From Onthomorpha sp937906975 (GTDB lineage Bacteria > Bacteroidota > Bacteroidia > Bacteroidales > P3), in NCBI GenBank assembly GCA_045614605.1, contig JAZLDH010000009.1, positions 62,001 to 126,000 on the forward strand: a stretch of 64,000 bases of DNA. The letters run 5' to 3'. Below, one piece after another: positions 1-7,940 of this stretch. Both the position numbers and the translations under genes were made by a program. Under the pieces are notes generated by a model, which was not told where the DNA came from, did not search any database, and was given only the letters and a program-made list of their open reading frames with translations. Each line of letters starts with the position of its first letter. Position 1 is the first letter of the stretch.

Positions 1-10
1 AAATAAAATT

Positions 11-40
11 TTGTAGTTATATAATTATTACATACCTTTG
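11..40 (+). promoter_or_regulatory. Bacteroidota-type promoter for the structured leader and the 399 gene
   Basis: TTG at 11-13, a 19-base spacer and TACCTTTG at 33-40 match the Bacteroidota -33/-7 consensus (TTG, N19, TAnnTTTG) exactly. Transcription would start near 47. This leaves an untranslated region of about 350 bases before the gene at 399. Confidence 0.75.
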
Positions 41-79
41 CAATCAAGAATTTAACAAAGCAACAAAATGGTTTAACCT

Positions 80-90
80 TAAAAAAGGAG
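80..90 (+). other. Shine-Dalgarno-like sequence with no start codon behind it
   Basis: AAAAAAGGAGG occurs in the leader, but no ATG, GTG or TTG follows at usable spacing. Bacteroidota mostly do not rely on Shine-Dalgarno pairing. It may be chance, or a ribosome-pairing or regulatory site. Confidence 0.2.
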
Positions 91-149
91 GACAAAAAAT
101 AGACAAATAATAGTTACAATTAGACTGAGTAAATTTTAATACGACATAA

Positions 150-370
150 AAAGCGTTTTTGCTTATACTTGATTCTTGAAACTTCGACAATTTCAAAGAA
201 ACTCATCAATGTAAAGCAGTAAACGCTCGCGAGTAATATCGTGGGCTTTACTTATTTGATGAGTTAGGTAGTCGAAGACCTCAAGAATCAGTAAGAAAAA
301 AAAGTCCCACGTTTTTTTATGCCTTGAAGTCAAGAAGGAAAATAAGTAATCGCCATTTGGGACTTGGGCA
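150..370 (+). ncRNA. Candidate structured RNA / long structured 5' leader (nested hairpins)
   Basis: No gene lies in 1-398. Complementary segments nest inside one another: 170-179 with 281-290 (10 bp), 182-188 with 271-277 (7 bp), 201-209 with 256-264 (9 bp), and 211-217 with 245-251 (7 bp). They enclose an apical region with a CTCGCGAG palindrome. A second hairpin pairs 302-309 (AAGTCCCA) with 358-365 (TGGGACTT). An alternative pairing uses 327-331 with 361-365, so two states are possible. A promoter at 11-40 would transcribe the element, and it ends about 30 bases before a coding start. It could be a cis-regulatory leader or an independent small RNA. I do not recognise a known family; conserved 6S, tmRNA and RNase P signatures are not evident. 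Confidence 0.5.
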
Positions 371-398
371 AAGTTAAGAAAGAAATAATTTTAAAAAA

Positions 399-1514
399 AT
401 GAAAAAGAAAGTATTACATTTAGTTATTATTTTAATAACTATTATAAGTTTTGATTCAGTGTATTCTCAATCAAATCTGCAGAGGTATGCACAAATGGAG
501 AAAATTGAAGATGAAACAGTTTTTGAAGACGCAAAATTAACAGCATATGATGCAATAATTAAAGAAACAGAACAGTTTGAAGATACAAGAAAAGTAATAG
601 ATATTTTATGCGAGCAAAAGAATTCGGCTGAACTGATCTACATGAAAGGATTGAGTTATTACAAAGAATCATTTAATAAAAAACATGTCAAGAACGCTTT
701 AAAAGAATTAAATAAAGGAAAGAAATTATTAAAATCTAAAAAGATTGATGCATATGATCCGAATAGTAGAATTTCTCCTTTGTTTGGAGATTGTTCAATT
801 GTAAGTTTATATAGAGAAGAAGCAAAAGAATATATAAATTGTTATGAATATGATTCAGCTATTCCTATTTTAGAATGGCTTTCTGAATGTGATTCAACGC
901 CATATTCACATTATTTACTTGCCAATTGTTATTATGACAAAGATGTTTTAAGAAAAGCAGAAAAACATTATACATTAGCAAAAGAAATGTCAGACAAAAG
1001 TTTTAAATATTTTCTGTTATCAAATGAAATTAATAGATTACTTGAACAAGTTAAAAATTTAAGAGAGATAAGACGACAACAAAATGCTCAAACATTTGCA
1101 CAAGTTGCAAGCGTTTTACTTGTTGCAGGAGCAGCTGCTACACAAACTTATTCACAATCAAAAGCAACTTCTTCAAATAACAATTACAACACAACAAGCA
1201 ATACGAATGTAAATAATAAAAACAAAAGTAGTTATAGTAGTAATCAAGGTATATCAACTTCAAAATCAGATGGTGGAACTTGGAGAATAGATTTTTATAA
1301 AAGATATGAAAATGAAATAAAAGATCATTTAAAAAGAATAGAACGAGTTCGCAATAATGATGGTTTAACATCTAATACTAAAACATCCTCTATACGATCT
1401 GAGATAGATAATGCAAAACAAAAACAAGAAGAAATGCGTAAATTAAGATTAGATGCCAAAGCGCAAGGAATAGAAATCAAACAATCAAAATACGAAACAA
1501 TAACGATAGAGTAA
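399..1514 (+). CDS. Secreted/periplasmic TPR-like protein of unknown function
   Basis: 371 residues. An N-terminal signal peptide (MKKK, then a hydrophobic stretch ending near VYSQS) sends it to the envelope. Residues about 75-210 are helical and resemble tetratricopeptide repeats, with two clear YY-type helices (AELIYMKGLSYYKES and YSHYLLANCYYDKD). Next come an Ala/Val-rich segment (AQVASVLLVAGAAA), which may be a membrane or helix-packing element, and an Asn/Ser-rich linker. A charged, probably coiled C-terminus follows. TPR proteins usually mediate protein-protein contacts, so a scaffold role in the envelope is only an inference. The gene stands alone behind a structured leader and ends at a bidirectional terminator shared with proS. 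I do not recognise the family. Confidence 0.8.
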   Translation: MKKKVLHLVIILITIISFDSVYSQSNLQRYAQMEKIEDETVFEDAKLTAYDAIIKETEQFEDTRKVIDILCEQKNSAELIYMKGLSYYKESFNKKHVKNALKELNKGKKLLKSKKIDAYDPNSRISPLFGDCSIVSLYREEAKEYINCYEYDSAIPILEWLSECDSTPYSHYLLANCYYDKDVLRKAEKHYTLAKEMSDKSFKYFLLSNEINRLLEQVKNLREIRRQQNAQTFAQVASVLLVAGAAATQTYSQSKATSSNNNYNTTSNTNVNNKNKSSYSSNQGISTSKSDGGTWRIDFYKRYENEIKDHLKRIERVRNNDGLTSNTKTSSIRSEIDNAKQKQEEMRKLRLDAKAQGIEIKQSKYETITIE

Positions 1515-1540
1515 CAAAAAAACACATATTCCACAAAATA

Positions 1541-1587
1541 AAACGCTCGTGAGTCTTTGCTTTATTTTGGCTCGCGAGCGTTTTTTT
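1541..1587. terminator. Bidirectional terminator between the 399 gene and proS
   Basis: A 13-bp stem (1541-1553 with 1571-1583, one G-T wobble) is followed by T7 on the plus strand and preceded by an A-rich run for the minus strand. It lies between two convergent stop codons. The left arm (AAACGCTCGTGAGT) repeats, with one mismatch, the apical loop of the leader at 221-234. Confidence 0.85.
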
Positions 1588-1592
1588 ATTTT

Positions 1593-3071
1593 TTAGTATG
1601 CTTTTGCAAATATTACTCTTTTGTTTGATGGTTTGCCTGTAAGGATACATTTGCCTTCTTCTTCTACGGCGTCAAATGGTATGCAACGTATTGTTGCTTT
1701 TGTTAGTTCTTTAATTTTTTCTTCTGTTTCTGGTGTGCCGTCCCAGTGAGCTGAGATAAAGCCTCCTTCGTTTTCCAATATGTTTACAAATTCTTCCCAA
1801 GTGTCTGCCTTTCTTGTGTTTTCTTCTCTAAATGTTTTTGCTTTTAAGAAAAGGTTTGCTTGGATTTCTTCTAAGAGTCTTTCTATTGTTGCTACTGCGT
1901 CTTCTACTGCTATGGTTTGTTTTTCCAATGTGTCGCGTCTTGCGATTTCGCATTTGCCTTCTGCAAGGTCTCTTGCTCCCATTGTTAAACGTACAGGCAC
2001 GCCTTTGAATTCATATTCGCTGAATTTCCAACCTGGTTTGTATTCTCTTCTATCGTCAAACTTAACGCTGATGCCTTTTGCTTTAAGTTCTGATTGTATT
2101 CTTGCTACTTCGGCGTTTATTTTTTCGCATTCTTCTTCTGTTTTGAAGATTGGAACAATCGCTACTTGAATTGGAGCAAGTTTTGGTGGGAGAACAAGTC
2201 CGTTGTCATCGGAGTGCGACATGATTAAGGCTCCCATAAGTCTTGTGCTTACGCCCCAAGATGTTGCCCACACATATTCTAATTTGTTTTCTTTTGATAG
2301 GAATTTTACGTCAAAGGCTTTTGCGAAGTTTTGTCCAAGGAAGTGTGATGTTCCTGCTTGTAGGGCTTTTTTGTCTTGCATCATCGCTTCTATACAGTAA
2401 GTATCTATTGCTCCTGCAAAGCGTTCGTTTGGTGATTTCACTCCTTTCAACACAGGCATCGCCATATAGTTTTCTGCGAAGTTAGCATAGACTTCTAACA
2501 TTTGTTTTGTTTCTGCTATTGCTTCTTCTTGTGTTGCGTGTGCTGTGTGTCCTTCTTGCCAAAGAAACTCTGCTGTTCTTAAAAACATACGTGTACGCAT
2601 TTCCCAACGTACTACGTTTGCCCATTGATTGCAAAGGATTGGTAGGTCTCTGTATGATTTTATCCAACCTTTGTATGTGTCCCATATAATTGTTTCTGAG
2701 GTTGGACGTACTATAAGTTCTTCTTCTAAACGTGCATCTGGGTCTGGTTCTAAGCCTTTTGAACCATCTCTTTTTGGTTTTAGACGGTGGTGTGTTACTA
2801 CTGCACATTCTTTTGCAAAGCCTTCTACGTGTTCTGCTTCTTTTTCAAAGAATGATTTTGGAATAAATAAAGGAAAGTATGCGTTTTGGTGTCCTGTTTC
2901 TTTGAACATACGGTCTAATTCATCTCTCATCTTTTCCCAAATCGCATATCCGTAAGGCTTTATCACCATACAGCCTCTTACTGATGAGTTTTCTGCTAAG
3001 TCTGCTCTAACTACTAATTCGTTATACCATTCTGAGTAGTTTTCAGAGCGTTTTACAAAATCTTTTGCCAT
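1593..3071 (-). CDS. proS: Prolyl-tRNA synthetase, archaeal/eukaryotic type
   Basis: 492 residues. This class II aminoacyl-tRNA synthetase charges tRNA-Pro in the cytoplasm. It lacks the large editing insertion of the E. coli-type enzyme and has the short archaeal/eukaryotic-type layout. The N-terminal catalytic core carries the class II motifs: the motif 2 region reads RTRMFLRTAEFLWQEG, followed by HTAH. An anticodon-binding domain follows from about residue 300, and a C-terminal domain ends in KAY. This form and length are usual in Bacteroidota. In the C-terminal domain only two cysteines are visible (RCIPF and KCILTG), so the zinc site of archaeal relatives looks incomplete. The start is supported by the divergent intergenic region, which has a TATCTTTG -7 box on the minus strand at 3165-3158. 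Confidence 0.97.
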   Translation of the reverse strand: MAKDFVKRSENYSEWYNELVVRADLAENSSVRGCMVIKPYGYAIWEKMRDELDRMFKETGHQNAYFPLFIPKSFFEKEAEHVEGFAKECAVVTHHRLKPKRDGSKGLEPDPDARLEEELIVRPTSETIIWDTYKGWIKSYRDLPILCNQWANVVRWEMRTRMFLRTAEFLWQEGHTAHATQEEAIAETKQMLEVYANFAENYMAMPVLKGVKSPNERFAGAIDTYCIEAMMQDKKALQAGTSHFLGQNFAKAFDVKFLSKENKLEYVWATSWGVSTRLMGALIMSHSDDNGLVLPPKLAPIQVAIVPIFKTEEECEKINAEVARIQSELKAKGISVKFDDRREYKPGWKFSEYEFKGVPVRLTMGARDLAEGKCEIARRDTLEKQTIAVEDAVATIERLLEEIQANLFLKAKTFREENTRKADTWEEFVNILENEGGFISAHWDGTPETEEKIKELTKATIRCIPFDAVEEEGKCILTGKPSNKRVIFAKAY

Positions 3072-3110
3072 ATTTATACAACTTTTTATCTCTATTTAAC
3101 GTTTGATTAT

Positions 3111-3140
3111 TTGTAAGACAAAAAAATATTTGTATTTTTG
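3111..3140 (+). promoter_or_regulatory. Promoter for the 3205 lipoprotein operon
   Basis: TTG at 3111-3113, 19 bases, then TATTTTTG at 3133-3140 fit the Bacteroidota consensus. The predicted start is near 3147. AAAAGGAGTG at 3191-3200 is a good ribosome-binding site and confirms the ATG at 3205. Confidence 0.7.
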
Positions 3141-3204
3141 TCTTTTCAAATGAGTTGCAAAGATACAAATATTTTATAAACATTTTTTAGAAAAGGAGTG
3201 TATT

Positions 3205-4227
3205 ATGAAGATTTATAGTTTATTTAAAAATTTATTTCTCGCTTTTTGCGGTTTATTTATCTTGTTTGCTTTTAATGGTTGTGGAATACCTATTCCAACA
3301 ATAGGCTATGACGAGGTGTATGCTACGAATGTGAAAGAGCATGAGCCGTTTATTGCAGAGGATACTGATAATAAGATTTATCAAGACCCCTCTTACACAA
3401 AGCAAAAGGCTCATTATAGAGAATTGATAAAGGTTGAAGACAGCATTGCACAATCGGAATCTTTTAATGCAGAAGAATTGCAAACCGAATATGATGTTAA
3501 TTATGCGGAATTTGATGAAGAGGATTATTATGATTACGCTTATAGTGCTCGATTGAGAAGATTCTATCACCCTGTGGTGTATAGAGATTATTATGCTGAT
3601 TATTACACTAACCTTTATTGGTACACATACGATCCTTTCTGCTGGGGTACTTCTATTTACTTAGGTTATAGTTGGTGGTACCCATCTTACTATTCTTGGT
3701 ATTGGGATCCTTTCTATAATCCTTATTGGCATTCTCATCACTTTCATCATCACCACCACCATCATCATCACCCTCATTATGATGTTTGTTATTTCAATTC
3801 TATGGACTACAATTCAAATATGTATAGAGGAAGTTCAGTTGGTGGAAGCATAAAAAGAGCTGGTAATGTTAGTGGAAGTTCTATAAAACAACAAATAACA
3901 AGAAAAGAAACTACTGTAAAACCAACAAGTAGCAAGAAGGTAGTTTATTCTAACAAAGCAAAAAGATACAATAAGCCTACTAATGTGGTTAATCGTACAA
4001 AACCAGGCACAGATAGAGCAGGAAAGGTTTCTACAATTAACAGACAAACAAATAAAAACACCAATTTATTTAACAGATCTAAAACAAACAGCAACAATAA
4101 CAACAGAACTTTCAACAGAAGTAATTCTTCTTCAATAAATCGTAGTAGCGGAACACGCTCTTCTGGTAGTTCATTTGGAGGAGGTTCAAGAGGAGGCTCT
4201 CGCAGTGGCGGTTCAATAAGACGATAG
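3205..4227 (+). CDS. His/Tyr/Trp-rich lipoprotein of unknown function
   Basis: 340 residues. The N-terminus is a lipoprotein signal with Cys in FAFNGCG, so the protein should be anchored in the envelope. The middle part is rich in Tyr and Trp (YWYTYDPFCWG; SWWYPSYYSWYWD). It leads into a dense histidine cluster of about 19 residues, 13 of them His, at 3727-3783. The last 120 residues are basic and of low complexity (Ser/Arg/Asn/Thr, ending in Gly/Ser/Arg repeats), so they are probably unstructured. The histidine cluster suggests metal binding; this is inferred from composition only. It is the first gene of a tight plus-strand series leading to the FadL-like, thioredoxin, DUF58 and exosortase genes, 29 bases upstream of the FadL-like gene. 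I do not recognise a family. Confidence 0.8.
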   Translation: MKIYSLFKNLFLAFCGLFILFAFNGCGIPIPTIGYDEVYATNVKEHEPFIAEDTDNKIYQDPSYTKQKAHYRELIKVEDSIAQSESFNAEELQTEYDVNYAEFDEEDYYDYAYSARLRRFYHPVVYRDYYADYYTNLYWYTYDPFCWGTSIYLGYSWWYPSYYSWYWDPFYNPYWHSHHFHHHHHHHHHPHYDVCYFNSMDYNSNMYRGSSVGGSIKRAGNVSGSSIKQQITRKETTVKPTSSKKVVYSNKAKRYNKPTNVVNRTKPGTDRAGKVSTINRQTNKNTNLFNRSKTNSNNNNRTFNRSNSSSINRSSGTRSSGSSFGGGSRGGSRSGGSIRR

Positions 4228-4256
4228 TTTAGTAATAAAAAATAATATTTACAAAT

Positions 4257-5663
4257 ATGAAAAGAATAATTGTATTGGTATTAAGCATTTGTGCTTTTAT
4301 TGGAGTAAAAGCACAGAGTGAGGTTTTTCCTTTGTATTTTAGTCAATTGGGATTAGATGGAACGGCTAACTATATGGGTAGAGCAGGAGCGATTGGTGCG
4401 GTTGGAGGAGATATTATGTCGGCTAATTACAACCCTGCTGGACTTGGTATTTACAGAGTGGCAGAAATGACTTTCTCAACAGGATTAAATTTTGCTTCTA
4501 CTTCTGCTTTTTCAAACGAACTCGGATTGGAAGACGATATGACAAAATTAACATTTGGTAATTTTGGTGTTGTTTTACCTATAAAGGTAGATAAATCCGG
4601 TTTAAAGTATATTCAAATGTCTTTTGCTATCAATCGATTGAAGACCTTCTCAAATAATATTGCTATGCGTAGAGATGGGTTGAGTAGTTCTTTTATTGAT
4701 GGAGTGGTAATGAATGACATAGTAGAATATAATGATGCAGAAAATGAATTTATCAGAGCAGGCGTTGTGGAATTAGATACAAACACATATAGCATCTCTT
4801 CATTCTTTGAAGTAGGTATGTTTAATCAATTCAGAAGAATTAAATACAGCGGTTCACTCAATGAGTTTTCTTATACTTTATCAGGAAACTTAGGAGATAA
4901 ATTGTATTTTGGTGTTACAGCAGGCATTCCTTTTGCAGATATGACGACTTTGAGCACTTTAACAGAAAGCAAAGTAGATGTAAATGGAGAAACAATAGCA
5001 GCATACACAAATACACAACAACAAGACTTGTCGGCAGTTGGTGTAAACCTAAAATTAGGAGCTATTTTCAAACCTATCTCTCCTCTAAGAATAGGTGTTG
5101 CAATTCATACTCCTACTGCCTATTCTGTACAAGACGATTTTTCTTCAATAGTTCAATATGATAACACAGCAGGAAGCGTTGCTCCTACATTCTTCTATGG
5201 AATACAAACTCCATTTCGTTTCTTAGCAAGTACAGCTGTTGTTTTGGGAGATATTTCTTCTTCAATAGCGGGTACAATCAGTGCAGATTATGAATATTCT
5301 GACTATTCTATGATGAGATTTAACTTCACAGAAGATGTGGTTGGCGAATATGAATTTAACACAAGCATAGAAGATATTTTCCGTCCTGCACATACCTTTA
5401 GAATTGGAGGAGAATTGAAGTGTGGTCCTTTTTCTCTTAGAGCAGGATACGCAATGGAAGGAAACCCTTATGTAGAAATTCAAAACGATGCTTCAATAAA
5501 CTATACTACTTTTGGAGTTGGATACAGAAAAAGCAAGGTTGGATTTGACTTAGCTTATGTTCATTCAACAGGAGATTCAAAATATTATTGGTATGATGGA
5601 GCAGAAACAAAGATGACTGAGATACACAATATTATTCAAGCAACATTAGTTTTAAAATTCTAA
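4257..5663 (+). CDS. Outer-membrane transport protein, OmpP1/FadL/TodX family
   Basis: 468 residues, with a signal peptide ending in VKAQS. The mature N-terminus contains the family's typical stretch (GTANYMGRAGAIGAVGGD, then SANYNPAGLGIYR). The rest consists of alternating amphipathic strands ending in an aromatic-rich strand (ATLVLKF), as expected of a beta barrel. FadL-type barrels let hydrophobic molecules such as fatty acids cross the outer membrane. Bacteroidota members are often labelled hemin receptors without proof, so the substrate is unknown here. It lies 29 bases after the His-rich lipoprotein and 22 bases before thioredoxin, so the genes are probably cotranscribed. Confidence 0.8.
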   Translation: MKRIIVLVLSICAFIGVKAQSEVFPLYFSQLGLDGTANYMGRAGAIGAVGGDIMSANYNPAGLGIYRVAEMTFSTGLNFASTSAFSNELGLEDDMTKLTFGNFGVVLPIKVDKSGLKYIQMSFAINRLKTFSNNIAMRRDGLSSSFIDGVVMNDIVEYNDAENEFIRAGVVELDTNTYSISSFFEVGMFNQFRRIKYSGSLNEFSYTLSGNLGDKLYFGVTAGIPFADMTTLSTLTESKVDVNGETIAAYTNTQQQDLSAVGVNLKLGAIFKPISPLRIGVAIHTPTAYSVQDDFSSIVQYDNTAGSVAPTFFYGIQTPFRFLASTAVVLGDISSSIAGTISADYEYSDYSMMRFNFTEDVVGEYEFNTSIEDIFRPAHTFRIGGELKCGPFSLRAGYAMEGNPYVEIQNDASINYTTFGVGYRKSKVGFDLAYVHSTGDSKYYWYDGAETKMTEIHNIIQATLVLKF

Positions 5664-5685
5664 ACAATAAAAATAAATTATAGTT

Positions 5686-6003
5686 ATGGCATTACAAATT
5701 ACAGACGCTACATACGATGAAATGGTAGCAAAATCAGACAAATTAGTAGTTATTGACTTTTGGGCTGAATGGTGTGGACCTTGCAGAAAGGTTGCTCCAA
5801 TTATTGACGAACTTTCAGGAGAATATGAAGGAAAAGCAGTTATCGGAAAATGTGATGTTGATGGTAATAGCGAAATAACATCAAAATTTGGTATCAGAAA
5901 CATTCCTACTGTTATATTCTTGAAAAACGGAGAAGTAGTTGATAAACTTGTAGGTGCACAAACAAAAGCAGCATTCGTTGAAAAAATAGAAAAATACTTA
6001 TAA
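5686..6003 (+). CDS. trxA: Thioredoxin
   Basis: 105 residues, the usual length for a cytoplasmic thioredoxin, with no signal peptide. The redox motif WCGPC has its cysteines at residues 30 and 33. The cis-proline loop is present (GIRNIPTVIFLKNGE). It reduces protein disulfides using electrons from thioredoxin reductase, which is not encoded in the window. It lies between an outer-membrane barrel gene and a DUF58 gene, 10 bases before the latter. This makes it part of the 3205-7549 series, although thioredoxins are often general housekeeping proteins. Confidence 0.95.
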   Translation: MALQITDATYDEMVAKSDKLVVIDFWAEWCGPCRKVAPIIDELSGEYEGKAVIGKCDVDGNSEITSKFGIRNIPTVIFLKNGEVVDKLVGAQTKAAFVEKIEKYL

Positions 6004-6013
6004 TTTCTATTTT

Positions 6014-6940
6014 ATGTCAGAAGAATTAAGAGACAAGTCTCTGTATAATTCTATTGATTTCAAGACTACTCAAATAGTAGAAGGATTTATGACGGGCTTT
6101 CACAAAAGCCCGTTTCATGGTTTTTCAGTAGAGTTTGCCGAACATCGTTTATACAACACAGGCGAAAGCACAAAATATATAGATTGGCGTTTATTTGCTC
6201 GTACTGATAAACTTTTTGTAAAAAGATTTGAAGAAGAAACAAACCTTCGTGCGATGTTTGTTTTGGATTCTTCTTCTTCTATGTTTTTCCCTTTCAATCA
6301 AAATTCCAAACCCGAAGAAAGCAACAAATTTTCTTTTTCTCTTTATGCTTGTGGCGTGATTATGCAAATCCTTTACAAGCAACGAGATGCCTTTGGATTA
6401 TCTTTTGTTTCGGAAAACATAGATTATATTTCGCCAATCAAGACAAATCTTGCACACAAGCAATATCTTTTTACGCTTTTAGAGAATAAAATCAAAGAAA
6501 AAGACAAATTCTCTAAGATTACTTGCATTGACAAAGCTCTGCACTCACTTTCGGAGCAGATACATCGCCGTTCCTTATTTATTATCTTTACAGATTTATT
6601 TTCCGATGCTTTTTCTGTTGAGCAATTAGTTGATTCACTAAGGCATTTAAAGCATAACAAACACGAAGTCATACTTTTTCATGTCTATGACCAGCAAAAA
6701 GAAGTGGACTTCAATTATCAGATGGGTTATTACCGATTTATTGATGTTGAAAGCGGAAACGAATTAAAAATTAACCCAGATGAAATTCGTAAACAATACA
6801 CAGAAATCACAAAAAATAGATTAGAATTAATCAAAAGCGAATGTAACAAAATGAAAATCGATTTTGTCCAAGCCGACATTAACAAAGGCTTTGACCAAAT
6901 CCTATTTCCCTTCTTGATAAAACGTTCAAAATTAAAATAA
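6014..6940 (+). CDS. DUF58 domain protein (von Willebrand A-like fold)
   Basis: 308 residues, without a signal peptide. It shows the DUF58 pattern: an N-terminal GFHKSPFHGFSVEFAEHRLY segment, then DWRLFARTDKLFVKRFEEE. These are followed by a MIDAS-like LDSSSSM, the metal-binding Asp-x-Ser-x-Ser of von Willebrand A domains. DUF58 proteins are normally encoded beside a MoxR ATPase and the Bat (BatA-E) proteins. No MoxR or Bat gene is present here. Instead the gene is fixed between thioredoxin (10 bases upstream) and an exosortase-family gene (6 bases downstream). The function is unknown; an assembly or chaperone-like role with a MoxR ATPase encoded elsewhere is the general expectation. Confidence 0.88.
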   Translation: MSEELRDKSLYNSIDFKTTQIVEGFMTGFHKSPFHGFSVEFAEHRLYNTGESTKYIDWRLFARTDKLFVKRFEEETNLRAMFVLDSSSSMFFPFNQNSKPEESNKFSFSLYACGVIMQILYKQRDAFGLSFVSENIDYISPIKTNLAHKQYLFTLLENKIKEKDKFSKITCIDKALHSLSEQIHRRSLFIIFTDLFSDAFSVEQLVDSLRHLKHNKHEVILFHVYDQQKEVDFNYQMGYYRFIDVESGNELKINPDEIRKQYTEITKNRLELIKSECNKMKIDFVQADINKGFDQILFPFLIKRSKLK

Positions 6941-6946
6941 ACAACA

Positions 6947-7549
6947 ATGAATATAAAGCAAACCTTAAAAGATATTTGGGCAGTAGAGGATAATAGAAAT
7001 ATTATAAAAGATGGACTTATCTTTGGCCTTGTTACTATCGCATTTCACTTTCTTTATTGGAATGCTAACATGAATTCTTGGTTGTTTGGCCCGTTTACAA
7101 CTGATGTATTCGACTTTTTTACTCGTATTGCTTACGAAGGCACACACATATTACTAAATGCCTTTTCCTCTCACAGCTTTAACGCAGAGGGTTTAAGTTT
7201 TTACTTTTACGATAAAGAAGGCTTCTATGCAACAATCACAATTGTACATGACTGTTCTGCGATAAAACAATGTATGCAGTTTCTTTTAATAATGATTTTC
7301 TGTCCAAACAAATGGTATAAAAGGCTTTTATACTTCTTAATAGGCTCAATAATAATACTATTGTGCAATATATTTAGATGTTTCTATCTCTCAGAACTCT
7401 TAGCCAATGGAGGCGATTTCCAATATGCACACGACTGGGTAGCACGTCCGTTGATGTATGTTGTTATCTTTGCCTTATGGTTTGTATGGATAAACTTCTT
7501 TGCACGAAAGAAAAAAACTAAGGACGAAAACCCTCAAGACTCACACTAA
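6947..7549 (+). CDS. Exosortase/archaeosortase-family membrane transpeptidase (XrtF-like)
   Basis: 200 residues with about five hydrophobic membrane segments. The three residues that define this family are all present in the right order and context: Cys103 (HDCSAIK), Arg144 (NIFRCFYL) and His162 (AHDWVARP). They sit at or near membrane-segment ends. Family members cut a C-terminal sorting tail (PEP-CTERM type) and pass the protein to another carrier. Bacteroidota have short forms such as XrtF. I see no obvious tail-bearing substrate in this window. It starts 6 bases after DUF58, so translation is probably coupled. Its last 32 bases overlap folB on the other strand. The subfamily is not certain. 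Confidence 0.78.
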   Translation: MNIKQTLKDIWAVEDNRNIIKDGLIFGLVTIAFHFLYWNANMNSWLFGPFTTDVFDFFTRIAYEGTHILLNAFSSHSFNAEGLSFYFYDKEGFYATITIVHDCSAIKQCMQFLLIMIFCPNKWYKRLLYFLIGSIIILLCNIFRCFYLSELLANGGDFQYAHDWVARPLMYVVIFALWFVWINFFARKKKTKDENPQDSH

Positions 7550-7877
7550 CACTTTGCATTTGTCCCCCAAGAGGAGGATTCATTTTTTGAACTCTTGTCT
7601 TGCACCTTTTAACTTCGGGATATTTTTCTAAAATAGCGTTAATTATTCTTCTTGTTAGGTGTTCCAAAAGATGCGAAGGCGTTTCCATTTCCTTTTTTAT
7701 AAGCTGATAAACATCAAGATAATTGACTGTGTCATTTATATCATCGCTTTCTTCTGCCAAAGTAGTATCAAGCTCAAATTCACAATCGACAATAAAATTT
7801 GTTCCTATTGTTCTTTCTTCTTCAAAACAGCCATGGTGAGCATAAAACGCCATGGAATTTATACGAATCTCTGCCAT
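7518..7877 (-). CDS. folB: Dihydroneopterin aldolase
   Basis: 119 residues, typical FolB length. The enzyme converts 7,8-dihydroneopterin to 6-hydroxymethyl-7,8-dihydropterin in folate synthesis in the cytoplasm. Diagnostic parts are INSMAFYAHHGCFEEER at the N-terminus, DTVNYLDVYQLIKK in the middle, and the C-terminal KMNPPLGGQMQSVSVSLEG. The catalytic Lys lies in VQKMNPP and the Tyr in NYLDVY. The 3' end overlaps the exosortase gene by 32 bases in a tail-to-tail arrangement. No other folate gene is adjacent. Confidence 0.95.
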   Translation of the reverse strand: MAEIRINSMAFYAHHGCFEEERTIGTNFIVDCEFELDTTLAEESDDINDTVNYLDVYQLIKKEMETPSHLLEHLTRRIINAILEKYPEVKRCKTRVQKMNPPLGGQMQSVSVSLEGFRP

Positions 7878-7890
7878 AATCTAAAAAAAT

Positions 7891-7923
7891 AGCAACGAAA
7901 AATATCAAATACTCTTCGTTGCT
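7891..7923 (-). terminator. Terminator of pheS
   Basis: AGCAACGAA (7891-7899) pairs with TTCGTTGCT (7915-7923). On the minus strand the stem is followed by a run of T residues. It sits between pheS and the start of folB. Confidence 0.75.
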
Positions 7924-7940
7924 AAATAGGTATTAATAAC

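Noticed and set aside
150..370. 6S RNA, tmRNA or RNase P RNA
   Set aside because: I found no conserved core motifs of RNase P, no tag frame or tRNA-like end for tmRNA, and no convincing 6S signature. Only covariance models could exclude 6S fully.
3727..3783. Engineered His tag
   Set aside because: The cluster is internal, interrupted by Phe and Pro, coded by mixed His codons and embedded in a natural reading frame.
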